Numbered from the stretch's first letter, positions 1 through 12,526 are shown. The stretch: 64,000 bases of DNA from Orobanche coerulescens (GCA_033398695.1 CM065816.1:129863358-129927357), one strand, 5' to 3'. Numbers and translations: made by a program. Notes: a model not told the origin generated them from the letters alone.

Positions 1-1145
1 AATTCACTCAACAATCAATCAAGAAGGTTTCATTAGTAAAAATAGGATATGATCAATCTCTATTTAAACCAATTAGTCCTAAAAATAGTTTAAATCAATC
101 AAATACTCAATATATAACCTAATAGAAATCCCCTTCCCCTAGGAAGAAAGATTAGCTACTCATCGGTTTATACATACTAAAATTATAATAGAAATAATTG
201 ATATATATAATATATATATAGAAACTTTTAATTACTAGAACTTAATGACAATAGATAAAGCTTACTTGAATATGATGAATCAAAGTGCAAGAAACAAACT
301 TCAAAATATAACTTCAAACTTGTTTAAAGGTTACAAGCTTACAAAATTTGAAAGTAAAATACTAAGTAAAATACTAAGTGCTTATTGATCAAGCACTTTT
401 CAATTACAAACTAAATGAAAGAAAAACTTCAAACCAAAAATAAAATACAAACTAAAATTGAAAGTTCTAAGGAAAATATATTGCTAAAGGAAAGGAGTAT
501 TTCTTAGCAAGAAGTTGAGGATTTCTTGGTAAGAATGTGGGTTGGTATTTTTGCAATGGATGAACATGTCCTTTTATAGGTGATTTTCAAGAATACAATT
601 GATTATTTAATTCAAAATATCTATTGTAATATCATTTTTAATTCTTTGTTCACACTTCACCCATGTCTTTGAATTTTCAGATTTTTGACCAAAAAAATAT
701 CTTGTGGTTGATTTCACAAGTTGGTCAAAAGTGGACTAATTTTGCATGACATCTCATGAAACACGGCGATGAAAAGCGGCCCGGTTGCCCGTGTTGTGCG
801 CCGTTTTGTGGTGACTCGGTCTCTTCCGAATACGCGCGAGGACACGGCGCTAAATGCGGCCGTGTGTGAAACGGCCCAAGACACGGCCTCTTTGCGCCGT
901 ATGTGAAACGGCCGACGAACACGGTCCATTTTGCGCCGTTTTGTATGGTCGTTTGTCTGGAAAAATTCCCTCGTTGGATTTGATCTTGTTTTCCGTCCTT
1001 TTGATGCTTCATGTCGATGTCTGTAAAATAACCATTTTTGCTCATGTTTGGACATATCGTAAAATATATATTTTTAATCACAAATCGGTACAATTATGCC
1101 GGAAAAATGAATATTTTGTATATGAATTTTAGATCAATTATGCAC
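1..1145 (-). repeat. Candidate LTR remnant, AT-rich, Athila-like layout
   Basis: No gene is visible. Read on the minus strand, the region has the layout of an Athila LTR: a GC-rich inverted-motif cluster (about 761-945) followed by a TATA-like CCTATAAAAG (571-580) and a long AT-rich leader towards the window edge. The same order of motif cluster, then TATA 130-200 bp later, is seen in the clear Athila LTRs at 50138-51219 and 60063-61647. LTR ends and target duplications are not visible, so the call is an inference from layout only. The left side is cut by the window edge. Confidence 0.3.
761..945. repeat. GC-rich cluster of ACACGGC / GCCGTGT inverted motifs
   Basis: About ten copies of ACGGC or its complement GCCGT sit in 185 bp, often as ACACGGC, AAACGGCC or GCGCCGT, within otherwise AT-rich DNA. 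Both orientations alternate, so the block can pair with itself. Spacing is irregular, unlike the phased arrays at 50787 and 40775. Short ORFs on both strands across it have no recognisable domain and are taken as chance. Confidence 0.5.
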
Positions 1146-1610
1146 TAATCGGGATGACGTCTCGCGATAATCAAGCTCGACGGCGGCATGGTGGCTCGTG
1201 TGCGGAGCGGCGGCGGCTGGTCGGAACTTTCGGACGAGGATGATGTTGTAAAAATCGATCAGTGTTCGGGTCTTCCGTGGTGGAGCTCGAGGAACCGACG
1301 GCTATGGAGTTCTATCGGTGGCTCATCGGAGAAGAGAACCGCAGCGTATGGTTCCGGATCCGGCCGGTTGTTGGAAGGTTAACGATGGTGGCTGTGACGA
1401 GAGAGAATGATCCGGTTTTCGGGCGGATGGAGTGCGGCGGTGGACTCATCGGACATGTTTTCCCGGCAAGGTGAATTCTGAGTCTGGTCTCAAGTTTCGG
1501 CCAGTCGGGCTTGATGTATGAGGTCCGCGAGTTTGATTGTCGGCGATCTAGATTCCGGCCAGGAGACGGTGGATTCCGGCGGGTGCTCGGTGTGTCTGTA
1601 TGGTGTGCTG

Positions 1611-1633
1611 GGTGTATATATATATATATAGGT

Positions 1634-1681
<48 letters not shown>

Positions 1682-1867
1682 AAGATGTGTGTGTGTGAGT
1701 TGTGCCTTGTGTGTGTGTCCAGTTGGGTGTATGTGTGTTAATATATATATATATATATTATATGTGTTGCAGGTTTGTGTGTGTTGAGTGTGGTGTGTAT
1801 ATATATATATATAAAACAGGCATGTGTGTGTGTGTGAGTTTCAGTATGTGTGTATGTATATATATAG
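1611..1867. repeat. Microsatellite-rich tract, (TA)n and (GT)n
   Basis: Alternating runs of TA and GT dinucleotides, at least five separate blocks. ORFs rich in Cys, Val and Tyr over this tract are translations of the simple repeat and are not genes. Confidence 0.9.
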
Positions 1868-2624
1868 TCATGGTTGCGTGTACGTGTTCGTGTTGAGATT
1901 ATGGACGGGGAGAACATTAGGCATAGACGAAGGTTTGATAATTTGGTCTTCGAGCGGTTGAGTGTATTTGGACCTATAGAATGAGCCGGAGTTCGGAGTG
2001 GAATTTGTGTTCGGAGCAATAATCGAGTTGTGGATTCGGGATAATTATCGTTGGTCGTTTGATCCGATCAATTAATTAAGGGGCACAATTGAGGTTTGGA
2101 TTCCAATGGATCGATCGGTGAGCCGTATTCGTCGGGACTTTCAGCATCAATTATCGAGGTAAGTTATTACTTGCTCAGTTATAATATTTAATAAATGGTT
2201 TCAGTTTCATTAGTTTATAATTCGTATAGCAATGTTATAATCGTAATCACAGGAGATTTGGGATTATAAATCGTATTCGAGTTTTGGGAATCTAAATCAT
2301 CATGTATATGATTTACTTTTGTTATTGGGTATACTTATATATCGAGGATATATTATGATAAAGATGAAGATATGAATTATCTGCAATCCGTGATACTTTG
2401 GACCGTCGAGTATTGAGGATAATGGTTCGTGATGGTTTAGACATTGAGATCGCTCTCGAAGGACTCGGGGCAAGTACTCTAATCAATTTTATCATTTGTG
2501 TCAATCATGTCGTGATACATTCGTGCATCGTTGTTGTCATGCATTTGTGCATTGTTGTTGTCGTGTATTGTGTACTGTTGTTTTGTGCAGTTGTGCATTG
2601 TTGTCATATGTCCACCATGTGTTG

Positions 2625-2745
2625 TTCCGACGGGATCATCATGGGAATCTATAGCTGTGTCATTTGGATCGGCCGATGTAATGCCACCATGTGTTGGTCG
2701 ACGGGATCATCATGGGAATCTATAGTTGTGTCTACTGGATCGTTG
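2625..2745 (+). repeat. Imperfect tandem repeat with GACGGGATCATCATGGG core
   Basis: Two units of about 70 bp each contain a CCACCATGTGTTG block followed by a GACGGGATCATCATGGG core. The same internal repeat occurs in both LTRs of the element at 40517-50132 (around 42930-43060 and 48970-49110), which supports the family assignment of this LTR remnant. Confidence 0.6.
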
Positions 2746-3809
2746 GATTACCATATGTATTGTTGTTGTGCATATGTATATTATGGGTGTGCCATAAGTA
2801 TACATTGTCGTTATTGTTGTGATCATATTGACGTTGTCATATGAGTATGCATTTGTAGGTCTTGTGTTGGGACCATGTCCATATGTTGTGTTAAGATCTC
2901 GGATTAGACTGACGCGATGGTAATGGTATTTCGTATCTCGAGGTATGTTCCATATTTCTTTTTGTATTTGTCTTTGACGGACAATCGGTTATCGTCTTGG
3001 GATTTGATGATGTTATTTGAGGGATCGTATTGATCAGAACTGGTATATTTCCATATCGTGAGTTGGTTATGACAGTTTGAGAATCTTGAGTATTGTTTGA
3101 GGTACAATACAGATATTATATTCGAGCTTATTGGTTAATCAAGTACATGATGTGAAATGTGATAATGGTTATTCTGATGGGAATTAGTTGAGTAAGCAAA
3201 GTTATGGCGGTAAGATTACGTTGGTCGTATTCTTACGTTGTATTCTCATTGGTATGTAATTATTGACGTGATGTGATGGTTATCATTGTTGGATATTATG
3301 GTGACCCGTCGTGGGCTTTCTTTTAGGTTTTGGATTATCAAGCTTGTAGCGGTCGTGGAGAGATGAGCTTCCTGAGGATACCGACAAGGGCATGTATTTG
3401 TGTTTTGAGTTTCGATCGGTTGTTGTATTCATTGCTAGAGTATTTTAATTGTTTGTCTTTATCCATTGCGTGAGTATTTTTAAATGACCTTTTTGGTATC
3501 TAGTAACTTAGGTTACTTTGGCAATCATTTTCTAAATCTATTACTGCATGCGTGTAAGCGATAGCTTAACGTATGTGTTTTTAAACTGTTGAGTTTTGGC
3601 ATTTTGGGCCTTGTGGTTTCAAATGAGTTTTTACGACGGTTTGATAAACGAGTTTTATAAATCTTCGAATGTTTTTAATAAATAATACCGTCGTTAGCCT
3701 CTTGGGCGTTTTGTAAATGTTTGCGAAAATTTCCTTCAGCCTTGTGGGTTCCATCTCGGGGCCCACGGCGCTGTAATATTCCCGTTCGGATCTGGGGGTG
3801 TTACAGTAT

Positions 3810-4820
3810 GCATCGTCTTCACCTCAACAATTCCTTTCGGAATATCACTCTCTTTTGCGTAGGGAAAGAACAATCCAAGGTCACTGGAGCCTTTCAAGTA
3901 TCGAAAGATGTGTTTTACTCCATTCCAATGCCTTATCGTGGGAGCGGAGCTAAATCTCGCTAACAGATTCACAGAGAATGCGATGTCTGGACGAGTACAT
4001 TGAGCCAGATACAACAACGCACCGATTGCGCTAAGGTACGGTGTTTCTGCTCCAAGGACCTCTTCATCCTCCTCTTTAGGACGAAACGGATCCTTGTTCT
4101 TTTCCAGACTTCGACCAATCATGGGGGTAGCAAGAGGATGTGCCTTGTCCATGCTAAATCGCCTGAGCATTTTGTGGACATGGCGGTGATGAATGAGTAT
4201 ACCATCATCTCGATGTTCTAGCTCTAAGCCCAAGCGAATCGAGTCCTCCCGGATCTTTCATCTCGAATTCGGATTTAAGGTAGCGGGCCGTTTCATTGAC
4301 CTCATCTATGGTACCGATGACATTCATGTCATCTACATAGACGGCTACAATCACGAATCCTGCATCTGCTCTTTTTACAAATATGCATGGATGAGATGTC
4401 ACTGTTCTTGTATCCCTTCCCAACCAAGTATTCACTTGGGCGGTTGTACCACATCCTTCCGGATTGTTTCAAGCCATACGATGAACGACGCAATTTCACG
4501 GCGTGCGCGTCCGTGGTTTAGAGCTACTTGATTTGGGCCATGAAATCCCTTCCGGACTTTCATATAGATATCCGTATCTAGATCCCCATAAAGATACGCT
4601 GTAACCACATCCATAAGTGCATGTTCGCTTTTCTGACACTACCAAACCGACTAAGTAGCGGAAAGTGATGATGTCCATAACGGGAGAATACGTCTCCTCG
4701 TAGTCAATGCCCGGTATTGCGAGAAGCCTTGGGCAACTAGTCTCTCTTTGTAACGCATGACCTCATCCTTATCATTGCGTTTACGAACAAAGACCCATTT
4801 ATGTCCAATGGTTTAACGCC
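3810..4820 (-). pseudogene. Copia reverse transcriptase remnant
   Basis: Minus-strand frames give the copia RT signature pieces in order: a [13 protein letters not shown] start near 4750, VVTAYLYGDLDTDIYMK near 4570-4610, the active-site YVDDMNVIGT near 4330, then LDSLGL, the PLATPM and YLSAIGALLYLAQCTRPDIAF blocks at 3990-4120 and the RYLKGS start of the connection to RNase H near 3900. The pieces lie in different frames, so indels break the reading frame at least four times. The RNase H domain is absent at the left edge, where the LTR end at 3805 interrupts it. Confidence 0.85.
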
Positions 4821-5389
4821 CACGGGTATTGGCTCGATACGGCCAAATACCTCACGTTTAGCCATTGAGTCTAGTTCACCGCATTGCATCTTTCCATTTC
4901 GCCAATCGGCTCGTTGTTGACACTCGGCAACCGAGCGGCTCGGCGTCGTCGTCTTCAATAATTTCTTGAGCGACGGAGTAGGCAAAAGCATCGTCGACTA
5001 GCGTGGGACGACTGTCAATAAAGTGCGTATTCACTCGTACATTGCATCGAGATTTCTTTATTTTCGACATCAACAAAGTTTCCGACGCGTCCGTCGATTG
5101 TTCCATTGTTGATTCGAGGACATATCCGTAGTCGAGAGATAATCTCGTGTGACGGAGTCACCGTGTCGATGATGAGAGGATTTTGTGCCTCCGTTCCTCT
5201 TCTCTTTCGAGGTTCGGTATCCTTTCTACCCACCGGCCTCCCCTCTTTCGAGCGAGGATAAGAGCGGCCGGCGGCCATCCCACCACTAAGGTTGACGCCG
5301 GTGGCATCATTCCTTTGGGCGGGCCGAACCTTGCCCTATAATCGACTTCCAACCTTGCGGGAACATTCGCACGGGAATGGTAGATCTTG

Positions 5390-6283
5390 TCACTTTCGCA
5401 GACGCGTAAAGGCGTCGGGCATCGAATCCGCAACTTTACGAAGGCGAGAATACGTTGCACTTCTAGCTCGATTGAGTGTGCGGGGATCTTGATGAGGCAA
5501 GGAGGAGCACACCGGACAATTTCTGGCATTCAATGGAATCGTTCGATTCCTCTCTCCCCTAACGACGGAAGTTTGTCTCATCAATGTGACAATCTGCAAA
5601 TCTTGCGGTGAGCAGATCTCTGTCAAAGGTTCCAAATAGCGGATAATTTTAGGCGATTCATAGCCAACATATATACCTAATCGTCTTTGCGGACCCATTT
5701 TAGTACGTGGAGGCGTAATTGGCACATATACCGCACAACCAAAAATGCGTAAGTGTGAAATATCGTGCTCATATCCGATTTACCAACCCGTACGCACTAA
5801 ACGGTTGATTGGCCTTTGGTCGAGCGAATAAGTATAGCCGCATGCAAAATTGCATAACCCCATGCGAGAAATCGGCAAGTTGGTGCGCAATACCAATGCT
5901 CGGGCGATAAGTCAGAATCGCTTAATCATAGCCTCGGCAAGGCCATTCTGCGAATGAACGTGGGGGACGGGATGTTCAACATCAATCCCAATCGACATGC
6001 AATAGTCGTCAAAGACTTTGACGTAAACTCTCCAAAGATTGTCCAATCTTAATGACGAGATTGGGAAGTCGGGGTGGTTAGCCCGTAACTTGATGATTTG
6101 TGCTAGGAGTTTAGCAAATGCGGCGTTTCTTGTGGATAGCAGAGCGACGTGTGACCATCGCGTCGATGCATCAACCGAGAACCATAAAATATCTAAATGG
6201 TCCGCACTCTGGTTGAATAGGTCCACATATGTCCCCTTGAATTCTTTGTAAGAAGCGAATATTTTGTGTTGAGTCTTTAGCAA
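5390..6283 (-). pseudogene. Copia integrase remnant
   Basis: The segment 5912-6283 shows a copia integrase core with FSVDASTRWSHVALLSTRN (first catalytic Asp region), SSLRLDN (second Asp region) and VHSQNGLAEAMIKRF (Glu region with its typical HxQNGxAE context). The segment 5390-5725 continues the C-terminal part, with GIYVGYESPKIIRYLEP. Frameshifts separate the pieces. Known family order (IN before RT) agrees with the neighbours. Confidence 0.8.
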
Positions 6284-6770
6284 AGGACGGAGAGGGTATC
6301 AACTTTGCTAGTGAACAGCTTTACAAAAGCGATTTATGGGCATTAGAAATTGCCACGGAAGCCTCGGGATTTACGAGAGATGCACCGTCAACCTTATTAG
6401 GGCGTGCGATCTTTAGTCCGTGATACGGTATCAAGCTCACTCACATTAATGCCGATATCGAGTGGTGCTTCCAATCGTTTCGGACTTTAAAAATGGATGA
6501 CCATCAGAGATTTTCAAAAAGCGAATCATCAAGTCGCGTCTGGTGACCGAGTCGGTCATGCCATAGTTGGTATGCTTCGAATCACACGGTTCGTGACTCA
6601 CGGATAGGATTCAATAACCCTTATTGTAGTCCAGTATAAACCACTACTTAGACTCATAAGTTTCTCGAGAACGCGGCGTCTTCCGCATTCGCGCAGTAAC
6701 ACACAAAAATTCTGTTCCATTCTCACAATGTGTATCAAGGTGATAACCGTTGCACGGATGTCCCTAAAAC

Positions 6771-6998
6771 TTAGCAAGGTTCGGTTTGCTCTTGGGGCAT
6801 AGAGAGCATTTGTGACATTAATATGCGTGCGTTAGGTAGCAAGAAATGAGCAGTCCCCTCCCTTGAATTACTTGGGAGGAACCGGTCATTGTTGTCCGAG
6901 GATATGTATAGCACAATATCCTTGAATAATTGCCTATTCCGAAGAATAGTGTGGGTTGTTCCACTATCAGCAAGGCACTCAATTTCGCCACGAGACAT
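6771..6998 (-). pseudogene. Copia aspartic protease remnant
   Basis: A 75-codon minus-strand frame starts near the retroviral-type protease active site, IECLADSGTTHTILRN, where DSG is the catalytic triplet. The ILLPN-like flap region follows in altered form. It lies between gag and integrase as expected. The frame ends early, so it cannot make an active protease. Confidence 0.75.
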
Positions 6999-7805
6999 CT
7001 ACAATAAGACATGAAACTCGATTAGTCTTATGTTTAGAGACATAGCAAAAACTCATTTACATCGAGTTTGGGGAAATTCGACCAAGTTGGTTAGGATCAA
7101 AGTTAGCACAATCGCTGGAAATAATTTCCGCGCAGCTTGACCTTTGTTCACTAAAACAGCAATAACTTCTTCGTTAAGAAGGCTATGGACGAACGGTCAG
7201 TTGTTATGGAAACTAGACTTCCGTATCTTTCTATCCATAGGTCGTGCACTTTCTGGATCATTAAACTCAGATCTCAGTGCTCGTTTTAATTTGCTATTTT
7301 GGTATTTCCCTATTGTTGAGTGAAAGAGCAAGGTTTAAGCCTTTTTCAAAGGCATTATTTTTGATACAATACTATGGAAATATGGCCATAGGAGCGTTTA
7401 GATACTTTAAAACGCATCTTGGTTTACGATTTATATCTCTACTAATGATCCTTTCGGTAACTCCAACTTGGTAGACTTGCAGAGAAAGTAGGAATGTCAG
7501 ATGACTAAAATTTGTTTAAAAACCACTGATTCCGTTTGAACTCTCAAAGCATAAACAAATACCAAGGAGGATGCGCCTAGTCTTGATCAAAAGTTTTGAT
7601 GAAATCCTACCAATGTATCAAATTTTTAACCAAGCAATTCGTTGCTAGCAATTATTTTGTGATAAACCAAACATGCTTTGAAGGGAAAAATAAAATTCAT
7701 CTTTGCACAATCACAAAGAATTAAAAGAATTTTATTCATCATAGCCAATTTTATTACATTCATGAAAATCCAAAGTAGTTCTCGGAAACTAGAAACAAGA
7801 CAAAA

Positions 7806-8884
7806 CATAACCAAAGCGTAAAACTAGTCAAAGTCGGCAACATCCATATGTTGGTCTTTGTCCGCAATGGTGAGAGGAGGGATCTCAGTCTGGATCTCAA
7901 TATGGTTCACCTCCGTATTCTCATTATCTACTTCCATGTAATTCGACTCTTGAGTCAAATATTGTTTATAGTGCTTGTAGTAAGCTTGGATGTTCTTTGG
8001 CGCTTTGCAATTGCGGTAAGTATGCTTCTTCGATCCGCAAGTATAGCAATTCCGGCCTTCCTTTGGAGTGGTTCCATTCCCTGGCGGAGGCGGCCCACGT
8101 GGTTGGGTTCCACTAGGTCCCGTGGCCGAGCCACCTTGCCTCTTCCACACATTGGAGCAACGACCTCGTCTTTCCCTCGCTTGCTCGAGTCATGCATCCG
8201 TGGTGCTTGCAAAACCGAGTAGCGTTGCCTTTTCTATTTTGTCGTGGTGCTTTCTGTGGGTAGCCTGATTCACTTCCGAATCGGCTTCGTACCACCCGGG
8301 CGCGCATTGCTATTGAGAATAATCTCATGGTGCCTTTCTTTTCGCGAGGTGGGAGATAAGGTCACTAAAGTTCTTAATTCTCCCTTCCTCATAGGCAACA
8401 CGCACTGATGAGCAATTACACTTGCTCCCACGGGAAACGTGTTAAGAGTCTTCTCGATCAAATCTTGATCGACTTCTTGACACCACAAAACCAAGATCAG
8501 CGCGAAGATCGAGGATAGCTTGATTATAGGCTTCCACATTCGCATAATCCAAAATCGGATTTGCTCCCACCGAAGTTGCAATTCGGGAAGCGCCGATCAT
8601 GCACATTATTAAATCGTTGTTCGAGTGTGTCCCATAGTTCTTTAGGGGTTTGTAAGTTCATATAACACTTTTTCAACAACGGATGTATATGTCTACGCAA
8701 GTACATCGAGGCATTAGCCTTGGTTTCCTCGCTCGGTTCTTGAGCGTTAGGCTCGTTAGAGGGAAAGATGGTGGTAGTAAATCTCTTACCGACGAACGCT
8801 GCGAACGTCCGAGACCCACCTATGGTACTCCTTACGGATGGTCAAGGATGTCGAACTCCGGATGAACATTGGAGCTTTGTGCCA
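7806..8884 (-). pseudogene. Copia gag remnant with CCHC zinc knuckle
   Basis: A plausible gag start is at 8884 (MAQSSNVHPEFDIL, read on the minus strand). Pieces of the UBN2-type gag fold follow, including LKKCYMNLQTPKELWDTLEQR at 8600-8670. The knuckle CYTCGSKKHTYRNC (CX2CX4HX4C) lies at about 8010-8055, preceded by a Pro/Gly-rich linker. At least three frameshifts divide the frame. Gag would form the cytoplasmic virus-like particle of the element. Confidence 0.75.
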
Positions 8885-8899
8885 TCTACAAGATATAAA

Positions 8900-9940
8900 C
8901 AAGAGGAAGTTAGTCTTGTTGGATTTTCGGTGACAATGTAAACGGTCACAATCGATGCTTTTAAAAGCGTGTAACATAACCGTTACTCGATTTACTTCCC
9001 TTAATTGTTGTTTAGTAAAGTCGACAAAAAACGGCGATATCGGATCGCACCCGGATACGTGGTGTATGCAACAACCACAAGTATCGACTTTTCAACAATT
9101 CCGTGACTCCCCGGGACCGTCACACGCTTTCTTCGACACGCAGAGATACCGACTTCTCTCGCGGTCATCCACCGCAAAGTAGCGTGGGAGATAAAGAACC
9201 CAAAACCCGTGTCCCCAAAAGAAAAATTCCCAAAAGGAGAGAATTGAAAAGGGACAAGTCGGATAGTTACCTCGATTATAAAATTAGGCACGTCTTTGAA
9301 TCTGTTGTGCTTCGATCTCTAGGTTGGTACTCGATGCGACGACGTGAAACCCGGAGGCGCAATTTTGACGGCTCAAGATAAGTTGATGTTCGGGTTTTGG
9401 TCCGAGAGTCGAGCCCAGGTCGGACTAGTGGGATCGAGCCGGCTGTCGGCGCGGTCGGCGGTGGTCGGCGATCGGCGGCGGCGGAGGCTTGGCGGCGTCA
9501 AGCCTGTATCTTGGCGGCGGTTGGTGGCGGCGTGGCGGCTCTGGGTGGCGAGGTCCGGTGGCGGTCGTCCGATTCGGGCGCTGGATGTCCGGCGGTGGAG
9601 CAACTGGGACGGCGGCGTTCGGGCGGGCATTGGCGAGGCTGGCGGCCAGGCTGTGGCCCAGGCGGCTGGCCAAGGCGGCGTGGCAATGGTGTAGGCGGCG
9701 GCTGCATGGGCGGCGGCGGAGCAAGGCGTGGCGAATGGGCGGTGGCGGCAAGTGAGCGGCGGCGGTGATGGCGGCCAGGCGGCGGTCAAGTGATGGTCAA
9801 GCTAGCGATGGCACCGTTGGTCCGGTGGTGGTCGGAGCGATCAAGGCGGTGGCGGCCATGTCGGGTCGGCGGCGGTCTGGCGGCGGAGCTCGGCGGTAGG
9901 CTTTTGGCCGATTTTTTTTTTTTTCCTTTCTTTCGTTCGA
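8900..9940 (-). repeat. Untranslated leader of the copia element with a GGC-rich tract
   Basis: Between gag and the LTR lies about 1 kb without a recognisable domain. The part 9430-9905 is very GC-rich with repeated GGCGGC and GGTGGCG words, in strong contrast to its surroundings. Overlapping open frames in several phases on both strands (about 9340-9790) come from the lack of AT-rich stop codons, not from genes. Confidence 0.6.
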
Positions 9941-9957
9941 GCTACGTGCTGATAACG
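9941..9957 (-). other. Probable primer-binding site of the copia element
   Basis: Directly inside the LTR the minus strand reads CGTTATCAGCACGTAGC. The TTATCAGCACG word at this position is typical of many plant copia elements. It matches initiator-tRNA complementarity only partly, so the priming tRNA is an inference. Confidence 0.45.
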
Positions 9958-10188
9958 TGTTTGAGGAGAAAAGTAAAGACAGCAATCAATTGTATTGATA
10001 ACAATGAATAGAGGGGCCTTTATATAGGCATTACAAAGAGAGTCTTTCCATACATAGGATTCCTAGTTAAGGTAAGACATCTAACAGGATCCAACTACTT
10101 ATGGAAGAGTCTAGAACCTACCATAACTCTTATCCCCCTACAACTAGTATTAGGTAAGACACCAATACGGGAAGGATTTCCCGGAACA
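9958..10188 (-). mobile_element. 5' LTR of the minus-strand copia element (231 bp)
   Basis: The block has TG...CA ends (plus-strand TGTTTGAGG to CCCGGAACA). It carries a minus-strand TATA box (CCTATATAAAGG at about 10017-10028) and adjoins the primer-site word. No second copy is present in the window, so the outer boundary rests on the termini alone. Confidence 0.6.
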
Positions 10189-11110
10189 CTAACTATATTT
10201 TTAATTAGAATTTTTAATCAACATTCATATAATCAACGTGTGCTATTAATGGTAAATATTATTTTTATGCCTTTCTTAATTGACAAAGTTACTAGTATTT
10301 TTTTTTAGTCGTGCATATTTCATATCTACATAAAATCATGACGATGATAATAAAAAAATTTAGTATCATTATTACGTAAAACATAAATACATAAAAATTT
10401 AAAATAGGTAAAATAATAAAATGTATATATTTTTGTGGGAAAAAATGCCACTTGAATTGACAAATTACTCTTTATCGATTAACACTTCTATTGTATCTAA
10501 TTATTTATCTAATATTTTTACTAAAAATCTTATATTACGAAGTATGAATGTCTTTTTTACCTATTAAAACTTTTAACTATTCTCATTTTTACTTATAATC
10601 TTTAATAAATAATAAATTTTATTTTTTGTTTATAATAGTAAATATGAGCCATAAAAAAAAATGGATGTCAGTTTTTACCTGCTATCTTTCTCAACTTCTC
10701 AATTTTTTATAAAGATTTTTATGGTATGCATGGGATAATGCTTGAATATGATGAGAATAATATTTTGCTAATATTTCTTATATGGTATATAGCTTTTAAC
10801 CAATATGGCTTGGTAAAATCACAGGAAAACAATACACGTATATGCAATTCTAAATTAAAATTTAGATTAATATATTATTCTCAAAATGTTGTTTCATATA
10901 GAAGTACAAGTTTTTATTTCCATTCATCATACTTTATATTTATTTTAACTTTATTATCTACTTAAGCAAATATACACCATCACAAGGTGACATCACATAG
11001 CAACATCAAAAAAATCACTATAAACACCAACTTTAACTAAAACCGAGTCTAAATAAATAAATATTTTGCATTAATATGTTTATATAGCAAAAGTACTACT
11101 ACAATGACAA
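10189..11110. other. AT-rich intergenic DNA, nothing recognised
   Basis: Very AT-rich, with long A and T runs. An 80-codon plus-strand frame (10726-10965) has a skewed Ile/Tyr/Phe composition and no domain, and is treated as chance. Confidence 0.6.
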
Positions 11111-11683
11111 CTAAAATCCACCTAAATCTATCAAATTTTTAAAAATAGAAGAAGGATTACTACAGTCTTGCATGTCGTCGTCCCGAGGCTGTGAAGAAGA
11201 TGGGGGTGTTTGTAAATTGAAGAATGAAGGTGGTGGTGGTGCCTGAATTCCCGATTGAGTCACGGTCTGACTCAATGACATCATATACTGCATCATGGCT
11301 TGCTGTTGAGATAACATCTCTTGCTGAACCTTCCTTTGCTCCTCTTGGAATTTCTAGAACTGGTCTTCAGACTTCCTTTGCTCCTCAGCTCGGAGCTCCC
11401 TCTCGATCCTCAATTGCTCCTCCAGACAGGCCTTTTGAGTGTCGCCCATTTGATTGCGGTGAAACCCTTGAGTATCCTTCAATAATGTGTTGCCTTCAGC
11501 TCCCATCATCGGCGTTCGGTGATGACTCTTTTTAGGAGGGAAAATACTAGCCCACACCCTTGCCCTAATGTAAGGATCGGCCTGATCGATCTCTCGACGT
11601 GCTAAATCGAGGCCGTTCTTGTCCAGATTCGGATGCTCCTCCCTCGCCATTTCTGTCAACATTCTCTCAGACTCCTCCATCAC
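11111..11683 (-). pseudogene. CACTA (En/Spm, Ptta) transposase-ORF fragment
   Basis: One minus-strand frame is interrupted by a single TAG near 11352. The first part has REIDQADPYIRARVWASIFPP and KSHHRTPMMG, which resembles the C-terminal conserved block of the plant Ptta/En/Spm transposase-associated family (Transposase_24). After the stop the same frame continues with a Gln/Met-rich tail, QQQAMMQYMMSLSQ, and a Pro/Ser-rich end. No CACTA termini are seen nearby, so it is an isolated fragment about one third of the normal ORF length. Confidence 0.7.
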
Positions 11684-11689
11684 TCTCTC

Positions 11690-12289
11690 CTAATTAAGTG
11701 AGAATAAAAAATTAACCGAATATTAATAAAGTTCAGAGGTAAAGATTGATAGCAGTATTAAAATGGATGTTTTTTTTCTCTCCTAATTTTATTATTACTC
11801 CTAATTCGTTCATCTCAAAATTCATTTTCTTCACTTTTCATTAATTTTAATACATCATTTATCTGAATAACTTTTTGGTATAACAGATTATTTTAATTCA
11901 CATGGATAAAACTAAAGTGATATCAATTTAAAGTATGAAGAAATATAAAAATATTGAACAGCTACAACCTTGATCCATAAAAGAACAATAATACAACTTG
12001 GTGGTTAACATTAATATTACATTAGAATGCGTGATCACTTATTATTTAATTTTATGTAATTTTTTATTATAGCCGTTTTCATTATGTAATTTTATTTTCA
12101 GGAACTTATGTGAATTTTATTTATATTTTGACAAAAGCTCAAAAAAATTTATGACACGTATAACATAAATAAAAATACACTCGTGCCCATAACATATTTT
12201 TTGGTACAATCGTGTCCATAATATACCTACCTGAGTATTTGAAAATAAAAATAAAAATAAAATCATAAATACATCACTTGACGTATCAA
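11690..12289. other. AT-rich intergenic DNA, nothing recognised
   Basis: No ORF, repeat or RNA gene that I can support. Confidence 0.6.
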
Positions 12290-12305
12290 ATATGAATTCG
12301 TATAC

Positions 12306-12526
12306 CCGTAAGGGTAGCTAAGTTGGTGGAGTAGGTGAATGCGGGACTGAAAAGTCACGAGTTCGATTCCCCCTACCAACACTTTCTTGGTTGAGCCTGC
12401 CACACAGGGCTTGCCTAGTGTGGTTTGTCTGGTTGACGTAGTTTGCAGGCTATTACGTCCAGCCCGAAGATTTATCCAGGACGCACTCAAAAGGTAGCGG
12501 CTGCGGGGTCCCCGTCATTAAAAAAT
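12306..12526 (+). mobile_element. tRNA-derived SINE with target-site duplication
   Basis: The head resembles a tRNA gene with RNA polymerase III boxes: A-box-like GGTAGCTAAGTTGGTGGAG (about 12312-12330) and B-box-like GAGTTCGATTCCCC (about 12359-12372). A non-tRNA body follows, ending in GTCCCCGTCATTAAAAAA. It is flanked by 16-bp direct repeats, 12290-12305 and 12527-12542, that differ by two transitions. The cloverleaf is not complete, so this is a retroposon and not a working tRNA gene. Confidence 0.85.

Larger units (their letters stand above)
1180..3805 (+). mobile_element. 3' part of a Tekay-like gypsy LTR (solo or truncated)
   Basis: From about 2140 to 3805 this block is recognisably homologous to 42340-44080 and 48370-50132, the LTRs of the non-autonomous element described below. 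It shares the phrases around TTACTTGCTC, the GACGGGATCATCATGGG repeats, the ATATCTCGAGGTATGTTCC segment and the end GGGGGTGTTACA. Similarity is eroded by substitutions and indels, so it is an old copy. The left boundary is unclear: 1180-1560 is GC-rich and 1600-1870 is simple repeat. No gag or pol accompanies it. The right end abuts the copia reverse transcriptase remnant at 3806, which suggests insertion into that element. Confidence 0.65.
3806..10188 (-). mobile_element. Decayed Ty1/copia element, minus strand
   Basis: Read right to left: LTR (9958-10188), primer-binding-like site, a 1-kb leader, gag with one CCHC knuckle, protease, integrase and reverse transcriptase, in the copia order PR-IN-RT. 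The RNase H end and 3' LTR are missing because the Tekay-like LTR ends at 3805. Every domain is broken by several frameshifts and stops, so this is an old inactive copy. The lineage is not resolved by eye. Confidence 0.85.

Noticed and set aside
1188..2020. ORFs rich in Cys, Val and Tyr
   Set aside because: They are translations of (GT)n and (TA)n runs in an LTR remnant.
9340..9800. Long overlapping ORFs in several frames on both strands
   Set aside because: They arise from GGC/CCG low-complexity DNA in the copia leader. No domain, start context or codon pattern supports a gene.
12306..12380. Possible functional tRNA gene
   Set aside because: A and B boxes are present, but the stems do not form a full cloverleaf. 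It has a SINE body, an A tail and target duplications.
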